A stretch of 41,438 nt of DNA from a bacterium (lineage in GTDB: Bacteria; Patescibacteriota; Minisyncoccia; Phycocordibacterales; UBA2100). Both the position numbers and the translations under genes were made by a program. Below, in pieces: positions 1-5,566 of this stretch. Position 1 is the first letter of the stretch; each line of letters begins with the position of its first letter. The stretch covers positions 1-41,438 of the forward strand of contig JAUSJH010000013.1 in assembly GCA_030647655.1 (NCBI GenBank), read 5' to 3'. Below the pieces are notes generated by a model, which was not told where the DNA came from, ran no database searches, and saw nothing but the letters and a program-made list of their open reading frames with translations.

Positions 1-150
1 CAATTCAACGAACGAATGATCGACTGGCTCCTCTGGTACAACGCCGAGAGGCCCCACGAGTCGCTCGGCATGCTCTCTCCTTTGCAGTACTATGTGAAGA
101 CATTACCAGTCGAGGAGTGCCAAATGTGGTGGACCCGTACAAAAAGTTGA
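1..150 (+). CDS. IS481/IS3-like transposase, C-terminal end (cut by window start)
   Basis: The reading frame is open from the first base to a TGA at 148-150 and encodes the last 49 residues of an integrase-core transposase. It is too short for the ORF track. It contains the typical end of the fold, WYNAERPHESLGMLSPLQYY, and aligns without gaps to the C-terminus of the complete transposase at 4039-5118, with many conservative substitutions, so it belongs to a related but distinct element rather than a recent copy. The GAGGAGTGCCAAATGTGG near its end matches the terminal inverted repeat of the complete element, so the coding sequence overlaps the right end of the IS. Unlike the second copy it stops immediately after TRTKS. 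The catalytic residues lie outside the window. Confidence 0.9.
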   Translation, partial: QFNERMIDWLLWYNAERPHESLGMLSPLQYYVKTLPVEECQMWWTRTKS

Positions 151-444
151 CGAACGCACGGAAACGCCTATAGTTCTGCACGGACCGTGACACAGTAGCG
201 GCGTCTCACGGTAGGGACGGGGCGAACCCCCGTTTACAAGACTTTTGCCGCTTAAAGGGAGGGTTTGGCGCACCATCCATTACTACCAACCCATGGAAGC
301 GGGTTCGAACCCCGCCTTGCGTTCGCGCATGCTAGTGCCCCCTCATAGGGGCCGGTGTTCTCATGGGCTCGCCAAGGGTGGAAACCGCAAACAGGGCCGA
401 GGTTGTGAGTAACCCTCACTCCTCGGCCTCCATTATTTGTTTTC
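151..444 (+). other. Non-coding stretch with nested hairpins, identity unknown
   Basis: No credible gene lies here; the minus-strand ORF of the track looks like a shadow. The stretch is rich in potential structure. ACCGTGA at about 183-190 pairs with TCACGGT at 207-213. AGCGGCGTCT near 197 can pair with AGAC and GCCGCT near 238-252 around an inner ACGGGG/CCCCGT hairpin. GCGGG-TTCGAAC-CCCGC (299-315) is a perfect tRNA-style T-arm, but no matching acceptor or anticodon arm was found. CCCCT/AGGGG and a GGCCGAGG (395-402)/CCTCGGCC (421-428) hairpin follow. A gene for a structured RNA is possible. The conserved cores of tmRNA, RNase P RNA and SRP RNA were looked for by eye and not found. Confidence 0.4.
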
Positions 445-472
445 TTGACTTTGTTCTGCGTTCGGCTACTAT
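445..472 (+). promoter_or_regulatory. Possible sigma70-type promoter upstream of secE
   Basis: TTGACT (445-450), a 16-nt spacer and TACTAT (467-472). The predicted start falls on the hairpin at 479-498, so the promoter, if real, would fire straight into a terminator. A TAAAAT at 542-547, 9 nt before the secE ATG, is the alternative secE promoter. Confidence 0.35.
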
Positions 473-478
473 GTTTGA

Positions 479-498
479 AACGCCGAGAGGCGTTTTTA
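479..498 (+). terminator. Intrinsic terminator before secE
   Basis: AACGCC-GAGA-GGCGTT followed by TTT and A-rich sequence. It would end any transcript coming from the structured region at 151-444 and insulates secE from it. Confidence 0.6.
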
Positions 499-556
499 AA
501 ATGGCAAAATTGATACATACTAGAACCTAACACCCAGTCCATAAAATCTGATTCCT

Positions 557-850
557 ATGTCAATCATTCAATATCTCAAAGACACCCAAGGCGAGCTACG
601 GCACGTCGCGTGGCCCACGCGTTTGCAAACAGTCGTCTACACCATTCTTGTGACCCTCATCTCTATCGGAGTTGCCCTCTACCTCGGCCTTTTTGACTAC
701 CTTTTCACAAGCACCCTCGCACGTTTCCTAGGTGTTGCGCCCACGCAATCGCCCATAACGGTGACACAGCCGGCCGCAACCTCTTCGACAAGCTCAGGGC
801 AAACGACGACGCCTGTCTTTAGCGTGGATCCCGCGAGCACGACTCAATAA
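557..850 (+). CDS. secE: Preprotein translocase subunit SecE
   Basis: The 97-residue protein has the short amphipathic helix typical of SecE (IQYLKDTQGELRHVAWPT), including the conserved EL..V.WPT core, followed by one membrane segment at about residues 25-52. SecE clamps SecY in the plasma membrane translocon. The Ser/Thr/Gln-rich tail of about 35 residues after the membrane helix is an extension with no recognisable domain. The gene is followed by nusG, as in most bacteria, which supports the call. No Shine-Dalgarno sequence precedes the ATG; TAAAAT ends 9 nt upstream of it, so the transcript may have almost no leader. Confidence 0.93.
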   Translation: MSIIQYLKDTQGELRHVAWPTRLQTVVYTILVTLISIGVALYLGLFDYLFTSTLARFLGVAPTQSPITVTQPAATSSTSSGQTTTPVFSVDPASTTQ

Positions 851-988
851 CATGCCCACACACCAAATTTGCCGACGCCTCTTTATGAATAAAAACGATT
901 TCACGAAAATGTTATCAGCACAAGCTCGTATTCCGCACGCGGGCATTATTGCCGCGGCAGGTAATATCGGCAAAATTGGTGTACGGGT

Positions 989-1531
989 ATGAAGCAAACG
1001 CACGGAGAAGAGCGCCAGTGGTACGCGATACACACGTACTCGGGCTATGAAGACGCTGTCGCACGCAATCTGAAACAACGCATCGAATCCTTCGGCATGA
1101 AGGAGAAGATATTCAATGTAGTTGTGCCGACCGAGAACAAGATAAAGATAAAGAACGGCCGCAAGACCGAGATGCGCGAGAAGACATTCCCGGGCTACGT
1201 ACTCGTGGACATGATCGCCTCTGACGACGCGTGGAGTGTCGTGCGCAACACTCCGCAGGTCACAGGGTTTGTTGGTACCGCGAATCAAGCGGTGCCGCTA
1301 TCACCCGATGAAGTGGAGAAAATCCTCAAGCGCGCGGGTGGAGACACCGTGCGGCATACAATCGACCTCTCCGAGGGCGACGCGGTCATCATCATCGACG
1401 GGCCCTTCAAGGACCTCGAAGGAAAAGTGGGGGAGATTGACGAAGAGCGCGGAAAGGTTAAAGTCTTAGTTCCGATGTTCGGTCGCGAGACTCCGGTGGA
1501 GCTCGAAGCCGACCAAGTGCAACGAGTTTAG
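989..1531 (+). CDS. nusG: Transcription termination/antitermination factor NusG
   Basis: The 180-residue protein has the NGN domain at about residues 8-110 (QWYAIHTYSGYEDAVARNL, FPGYVLVDM, VRNTPQVTGFVG) and a C-terminal KOW domain (EGDAVIIIDGPFKDLEGKVG). NusG binds the RNA polymerase clamp, modulates pausing and links polymerase to Rho or ribosomal protein S10. The length is the usual one. It lies between secE and rplK, the classical order, but a GIY-YIG gene has been placed between nusG and rplK. The 138-nt gap to secE holds nothing recognisable, and no clear Shine-Dalgarno sequence precedes the ATG. Confidence 0.97.
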   Translation: MKQTHGEERQWYAIHTYSGYEDAVARNLKQRIESFGMKEKIFNVVVPTENKIKIKNGRKTEMREKTFPGYVLVDMIASDDAWSVVRNTPQVTGFVGTANQAVPLSPDEVEKILKRAGGDTVRHTIDLSEGDAVIIIDGPFKDLEGKVGEIDEERGKVKVLVPMFGRETPVELEADQVQRV

Positions 1532-1565
1532 AAAAATAAGGAGCTTAGCGACTATATTTTTCTTA

Positions 1566-1577
1566 ACCCTGTTAAAT
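1566..1577 (+). repeat. Left arm of 12-bp inverted repeat flanking the GIY-YIG gene
   Basis: ACCCTGTTAAAT is the exact reverse complement of 1836-1847. It lies 14 nt before the start codon of the GIY-YIG gene. With one extra base the match extends outward as CTTA(T). Confidence 0.85.
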
Positions 1578-1591
1578 CCTTTCAAATCGAT

Positions 1592-1861
1592 ATGTACTTC
1601 TACACCTATGTGCTTCTGTCAGAAAAAGATAAGAAGTTCTACACTGGTTGTAGCGATGATTTGAAAGGACGATTTGAGGCGCACAACCGTGGACGAGTAC
1701 CTTCGACAAAATCTCGACGTCCGCTCGAACTCGTGTACTATGAGGCCTGTCGCGACCGCAAGGATGCTCGCCACCGTGAGTCATATCTGAAGACTCACCA
1801 CGGCAAGATGTTTTTACACAATCGCCTCAAATCGTATTTAACAGGGTATAAGAGCTTGTAA
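1592..1861 (+). CDS. GIY-YIG domain nuclease, single-domain (YhbQ/UPF0213 type)
   Basis: The 89-residue protein is almost entirely a GIY-YIG fold. YTYVLLSEKDKKFYTGCSDDL carries the paired Y..Y(T)G signature, followed by the conserved R of LKGRFEAHN and the catalytic-type Glu in RHRESYLKT. Single-domain members of this family are abundant in Parcubacteria, and their biological role is unclear; relatives include intron-homing and repair nucleases. The gene interrupts the nusG-rplK linkage and is framed by a perfect 12-bp inverted repeat whose right arm encodes its own C-terminus (YLTGYK). This suggests that gene and flanks moved together. No Shine-Dalgarno sequence is seen. Confidence 0.88.
   Translation: MYFYTYVLLSEKDKKFYTGCSDDLKGRFEAHNRGRVPSTKSRRPLELVYYEACRDRKDARHRESYLKTHHGKMFLHNRLKSYLTGYKSL
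1836..1847 (+). repeat. Right arm of 12-bp inverted repeat flanking the GIY-YIG gene
   Basis: ATTTAACAGGGT, inside the last codons of the GIY-YIG gene, complements 1566-1577 perfectly. In RNA the two arms could close a stem around the whole gene. Confidence 0.85.
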
Positions 1862-1888
1862 TTCACTTCGTTCATAACAATCTCTAAC

Positions 1889-2311
1889 ATGGCAAAAGAA
1901 ATCACAAAAATAATCAAGCTCCAGATCGAAGCTGGCAAAGCCACGCCGGCTCCGCCGGTGGGCACCGCGCTTGGGCCTGCGGGAGTCAACATTGGCGAAT
2001 TCGTCAACCAATTCAATACACTGACGCGCCCGATGGCGGGCTCCATCGTTCCAGTCTTGCTCACGGTCTACAAAGACCGCAGCTTCACCTTTATCGTGAA
2101 GAAGCCGCCAGCCTCGCGCCTCATTCTGAAGGCGATGGGCTTGGAAAAAGGCTCTCAGAAAGCACAAGACAAAGTAGGCAAGCTCACCAACAAACAGCTT
2201 GAAGATATTGCCACAGAGAAAATGGAAGATTTGAATGCGGGAGATCTTGAGCAGGCGAAAAAGATAATCGCCGGCACCGCTAGGTCGATGGGCATCGATA
2301 GCGACCTCTAA
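1889..2311 (+). CDS. rplK: Large ribosomal subunit protein uL11
   Basis: The 140-residue protein matches L11 over its full length: the N-terminal domain with [20 protein letters not shown] and the proline-rich hinge, then the rRNA-binding C-terminal domain ending [13 protein letters not shown]11 binds the GTPase-associated region of 23S rRNA together with the L10-L12 stalk. In most bacteria rplA follows, but here argS follows under its own promoter and no rplA is present. The stalk genes rplJ-rplL lie about 32 kb downstream. No Shine-Dalgarno sequence is visible. Confidence 0.97.
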   Translation: MAKEITKIIKLQIEAGKATPAPPVGTALGPAGVNIGEFVNQFNTLTRPMAGSIVPVLLTVYKDRSFTFIVKKPPASRLILKAMGLEKGSQKAQDKVGKLTNKQLEDIATEKMEDLNAGDLEQAKKIIAGTARSMGIDSDL

Positions 2312-2319
2312 TCAGGCTG

Positions 2320-2325
2320 TACAAT
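2320..2325 (+). promoter_or_regulatory. -10 box of a predicted leaderless argS promoter
   Basis: TACAAT, preceded by TG, ends 7 nt before the argS ATG, directly after the rplK stop. No -35 or Shine-Dalgarno sequence is recognisable. Confidence 0.6.
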
Positions 2326-2332
2326 ACGGGCT

Positions 2333-3988
2333 ATGCAAGCCGCCCGAGACATAAAAAATGCGCTTAAGCGGACCCTTAGCGGTTTGGGCATTTCCGAGGG
2401 AAAAATTACTCTCGAGCACCCTGCGGACCTGAAAAACGGCGATTATTCGACTGGCGTCGCGATGCAGTATGCGAAGCAGGCCAGAGTTGCACCGCAGGCG
2501 CTTGCGGAGAAAATAGTTGCAGAGCTCGGAGAAATTACTGGCGTCGCGAAAATCGAAGTAGCCGGAGCGGGATTCATCAATTTTTATCTCGACTCCTCGG
2601 CACTGGCGAAAGCTGTTGAACAAGCGCGCACGGAAGACAGGTGGGGGGCGAACGCAAATCTGTCGGGCAAAAAAATAATGGTGGAGTATACCGACCCGAA
2701 TCCTTTCAAAGAATTCCACATTGGTCACCTGATGAGCAATGCCATCGGCGAATCCATCGCACGACTGCTCCAATTTTCCGGTGCTGACGTGAAGCGAGCG
2801 AATTATCAAGGCGATGTAGGACCGCATGTGGCCAAGACGATTTGGGCAGTGGAAAATAAGAAAGTTTCTGGAGCCAATTGGGGAGCTGCGTACGTTGTTG
2901 GTAATCAAGCGTATGAGAGCGAGGAAGAGGCAAAAAAAGAAATAGACGAAATAAACACAAAGATTTACGACCGCTCGGACAGTGCCATAAACGAAATGTA
3001 CGACGCGGGCCGCAAAGCGTCACTAGCGCATTTTGAAGAGCTCTACAAGATCCTCGGAACGAAGTTCGACCATTACTTTTTCGAGAGCGTGACTGCCCCG
3101 AAAGGGATGGAAATTGTGCGCGCTCATCCAGAAGTGTTTGAACAAAGTGACGGTGCGATTGTGTACAAGGGCGAGAAAAAAGGTTTGCACACGCGCGTGT
3201 TCGTCACTTCGAAAGGTCTGCCAACGTACGAGACCAAGGACCTCGGACTTGCCGAACTGAAAGCGGAAACGTGGCCGTTTGACACATCGATTACGGTTAC
3301 GGCTCATGAGCAGGCGGATTATTTTGCTGTCGTTAAAGCTACGATGGAAGATGTGTTGCCAAACATTGCTCCCAAAATTCAACATGTGTCCCACGGCATG
3401 ATGCGTTTTGCCGAAGGCAAGATGTCTTCGCGGACGGGCAATGTCATCACGGGTGAATCTTTGCTCGCCGATCTCACCGAAGCTGCGAAAGTGCGCGCGG
3501 CAGAAAGCCGTGCCGATAACGCAGAGCAGCTTGCACAAGACGTCGCAGTTGCGGCTATCAAATACCAAATCCTCAAACAAGCTTCTGGCAAAGACATTAT
3601 TTTCGATCGCGAGCGGGCGCTTTCGCTCGAAGGCGATTCGGGGCCCTACTTACAATACGCGCATGCTCGCGCGCAGCAGGTGGTTGAAAAGGCAAAGGAA
3701 CAAGGAATTACCGCCATGACTGATGCGAATATAGAGCCGAACGATTTGGTTCGCCTTCTGCATCGCTTCCCGGAAGCAGTAGAGTATGCGGCATTTCACA
3801 ATGAGCCGCATCTCTTGACGAACTATCTTTTAAGTCTTGCAAGTGCATTCAACAGTTGGTACGCCCAAGTCCACATCCTCGACGGCACTCCCGAAGCTAC
3901 ACACAAAGTCGCGCTCGTCGATGCCGTCCGCCGCACGCTCAAAAACGGCCTTTGGATACTCGGCATCCCTGCACCGGAAAAGATGTAA
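2333..3988 (+). CDS. argS: Arginyl-tRNA synthetase
   Basis: The 551-residue class I synthetase charges tRNA-Arg in the cytoplasm. It has the N-terminal additional domain (residues about 5-90), then PNPFKEFHIGHLMSNAIG with the HIGH motif, the insert and KDLGLAELK of the catalytic domain, and GKMSSRTGN at the KMSKS position. The C-terminal DALR anticodon-binding domain has the usual FHNEPHLLTNYLLSLASAFNSWY. The length is normal. The start is fixed by TACAAT 7 nt upstream. An IS element is inserted only about 20 nt after the stop codon, so the original downstream neighbour may have been displaced. Confidence 0.97.
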   Translation: MQAARDIKNALKRTLSGLGISEGKITLEHPADLKNGDYSTGVAMQYAKQARVAPQALAEKIVAELGEITGVAKIEVAGAGFINFYLDSSALAKAVEQARTEDRWGANANLSGKKIMVEYTDPNPFKEFHIGHLMSNAIGESIARLLQFSGADVKRANYQGDVGPHVAKTIWAVENKKVSGANWGAAYVVGNQAYESEEEAKKEIDEINTKIYDRSDSAINEMYDAGRKASLAHFEELYKILGTKFDHYFFESVTAPKGMEIVRAHPEVFEQSDGAIVYKGEKKGLHTRVFVTSKGLPTYETKDLGLAELKAETWPFDTSITVTAHEQADYFAVVKATMEDVLPNIAPKIQHVSHGMMRFAEGKMSSRTGNVITGESLLADLTEAAKVRAAESRADNAEQLAQDVAVAAIKYQILKQASGKDIIFDRERALSLEGDSGPYLQYAHARAQQVVEKAKEQGITAMTDANIEPNDLVRLLHRFPEAVEYAAFHNEPHLLTNYLLSLASAFNSWYAQVHILDGTPEATHKVALVDAVRRTLKNGLWILGIPAPEKM

Positions 3989-4006
3989 AAACTGGAAAAG
4001 TTCAGA

Positions 4007-4021
4007 TACATATGGCACTCC
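4007..4021 (+). repeat. Left terminal inverted repeat of the IS
   Basis: TACATATGGCACTCC differs from the reverse complement of 5034-5048 at one position only. Confidence 0.75.
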
Positions 4022-4038
4022 TCTAACAACAAGGAGCG

Positions 4039-5118
4039 ATGAGGCAATTCAACATATTTAGAGGCACCAAGGGCTGGTTGAGCATGTACGAAAGCGTCAT
4101 ACGCTTCCGGTATATGAGAGACCAAAAAGAAGTAGATCGGCGGGTGAAGATCCTCGGGTTCTGGGAAGAACATGGAGGAAAGGCAACGAAAGACGCCTTC
4201 GGGGTTTCCAGACGCACCCTGTACCGGTGGAGCAAAGCCCTTCGGGATGGTGAGGGAAAGCTACCATCACTTGATCCGAAAAGTACAGCTCCCAAGAATC
4301 GCCGGAAGCGTATGTACGACCACCAATACGTCGAGAAGGTACTGGCACTCCGACGCGTACACCGAAAGCTCGGCAAGAAGAAGCTCGCGGTACTACTCGG
4401 CGTCTCCGAATCGTATGCAGGTCGCACCATCCTCGATCTCAAGAAACGGGGACTCCTTCCTGCATACGCTCGTATCACAACAACGAAAACAGGCCGTCTG
4501 CGGGTGAACGTACAGAAGAAACGCAAGAAACTGCGCCGTCCGAAGGAAGCGAAGCGAGGCATCGAGATCGACACCGTCGTGCGCTTCTCGGTTGCCGTGA
4601 AGCGGTACATCTACACCGCCATCGACCTTGAGCGTCGGTTCGCCTTCGCCGGTGCGTACGAGAGCCACTCGTCAAAGTCTGCTGCGGACTTCTTGCAGAA
4701 GCTCAGGACAGTCGCTCCCTTCGAGATCAAGAGTCTCCAGACCGACAACGGCTCCGAATTCGCCAAGTACTTCTCCGACGCATGTCGCGCGCTTCACATC
4801 GTGCAGTACCACACGTATCCGCGGACACCGAGGATGAACGCCCACATCGAACGCTTCAACCGGACCATCTCGGAAGACTTCATCGAGGAGCGACGGCTTC
4901 TCCTTGTCACCGACATCGATCGCTTCAACGAGGAGATGATTGACTGGCTCATCTGGTACAACACCGAACGTCCCCACGAGTCGCTGGGCATGCTCTCGCC
5001 TTTGCAGTATATTGTGAAGTCATTACCAGCACGGGAGTGCCAAATGTACTGGACGCGTACAAAAGCTTGCGTTGTTGTACCGAGGAGTGTAATCTTTGTT
5101 TCGGAAAGGAAGGTGTGA
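4039..5118 (+). CDS. DDE transposase (integrase core, IS481/IS3-like)
   Basis: The 359-residue protein catalyses IS transposition. Residues about 30-70 form a helix-turn-helix (GGKATKDAFGVSRRTLYRW), a second HTH-like region lies at about 95-135, and the rve integrase core covers 170-320. The likely catalytic triad is D178 (IEIDTV), D236 (LQTDNGSEF) and E271 (NAHIERFNRT), with 34 residues between the last two as expected. The ORF-track start has AAGGAG only 2 nt upstream, so the in-frame ATG at 4084 is an alternative. The frame runs past the right terminal repeat and about 20 residues into flanking DNA, ending 1 nt before the next gene's ATG. The related copy at 1-150 stops earlier. Confidence 0.92.
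   Translation: MRQFNIFRGTKGWLSMYESVIRFRYMRDQKEVDRRVKILGFWEEHGGKATKDAFGVSRRTLYRWSKALRDGEGKLPSLDPKSTAPKNRRKRMYDHQYVEKVLALRRVHRKLGKKKLAVLLGVSESYAGRTILDLKKRGLLPAYARITTTKTGRLRVNVQKKRKKLRRPKEAKRGIEIDTVVRFSVAVKRYIYTAIDLERRFAFAGAYESHSSKSAADFLQKLRTVAPFEIKSLQTDNGSEFAKYFSDACRALHIVQYHTYPRTPRMNAHIERFNRTISEDFIEERRLLLVTDIDRFNEEMIDWLIWYNTERPHESLGMLSPLQYIVKSLPARECQMYWTRTKACVVVPRSVIFVSERKV
5034..5048 (+). repeat. Right terminal inverted repeat of the IS
   Basis: GGAGTGCCAAATGTA lies within the transposase coding sequence. The related truncated element has GGAGTGCCAAATGTG at the same place (114-128). Confidence 0.75.
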
Positions 5119-5119
5119 T

Positions 5120-5494
5120 ATGTCACACAATCGAACACGAGTACGGCTAAAAAGGCAGGACGAGAACGGTTTGAGTAATGTAATTGCGCAACTGCCACAA
5201 AAGCATAAACCATCTGACAACATCATCTGGATTAACGGAGTTCGGGTGACTAACAAAGACGCCGTGGTTCGCGAGGCCAAGGGTCAGTACCCAGTTCTTT
5301 GTCAATTTAACGAAACGGGGCGTCCGCATCAACTGAGCAATCCGTTCCGACACTGGAAACGGCGGTTTGACGACGAGATTAGTCTCAAGTGGGCACTCGG
5401 TGACATCGAGGGTTCTTTCATCGCCACCATCCGCCCAGTCTACGTGGATGTGGTGCTCCGCGCGCAGAACGCAGTCGCCGACATAACCACGTAA
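5120..5494 (+). CDS. Hypothetical protein, 124 residues
   Basis: I do not recognise this family. The ATG at 5120 is chosen over the upstream in-frame ATG of the track because AAGGAAGG (5106-5113) lies 6 nt before it, one of the few good Shine-Dalgarno sites in the window. The protein is soluble-looking with no signal peptide or membrane segment. It is basic at the N-terminus and contains tryptophans and prolines spread through its length (SNPFRHWKRRFDDEISLKWALG). It starts 1 nt after the transposase stop and ends 27 nt before a strong terminator. Its position next to the IS and its Shine-Dalgarno start suggest an accessory gene. Confidence 0.7.
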   Translation: MSHNRTRVRLKRQDENGLSNVIAQLPQKHKPSDNIIWINGVRVTNKDAVVREAKGQYPVLCQFNETGRPHQLSNPFRHWKRRFDDEISLKWALGDIEGSFIATIRPVYVDVVLRAQNAVADITT

Positions 5495-5521
5495 CTCATG
5501 CCGACTTCAGATAAGACGGCA

Positions 5522-5546
5522 GGGCCGGCCTCGCAGCCGGCCTTTT
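5522..5546 (+). terminator. Intrinsic terminator between the hypothetical gene and ileS
   Basis: GGCCGGC (5523-5529), a 6-nt loop, GCCGGCC (5536-5542) and TTTT. It lies inside the N-terminus of the ileS ORF as listed in the track, which argues that ileS starts further downstream. Confidence 0.9.
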
Positions 5547-5550
5547 CGTT

Positions 5551-5559
5551 TGTTACCAT
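5551..5559 (+). promoter_or_regulatory. Extended -10 of a predicted leaderless ileS promoter
   Basis: TGtTACCAT ends 7 nt before the ATG at 5567 and begins 4 nt after the terminator T-tract. The hexamer is a weaker match than the others of this type. Confidence 0.45.
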
Positions 5560-5566
5560 GATGCGA

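Larger units (their letters stand above)
4007..5048 (+). mobile_element. IS481/IS3-like insertion sequence, apparently intact
   Basis: A DDE transposase gene is bounded by imperfect terminal inverted repeats: TACATATGGCACTCC (4007-4021) and, inverted, TACATTTGGCACTCC (5034-5048), 14 of 15 matching. The match may extend outward weakly (TTCAG/TCCAG), so the true ends may lie some bases further out. The right repeat lies inside the transposase reading frame. The same right-end sequence is present in the truncated element at the window start. No target duplication could be fixed because the outer ends are uncertain. Confidence 0.75.

Noticed and set aside
299-322. Possible tRNA from the perfect T-arm GCGGG-TTCGAAC-CCCGC
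   Set aside because: No complementary acceptor strand (ACGCAAG) and no anticodon arm were found within the expected distance on either strand; kept only as part of the structured region.
252-542. Minus-strand ORF of 96 residues before secE
   Set aside because: Composition is unlike a protein, it overlaps hairpins and a terminator, and it has no start signal.
4023-4610. Minus-strand ORFs within the IS element
   Set aside because: Complement of the transposase reading frame, Arg/Ser-rich, no features.
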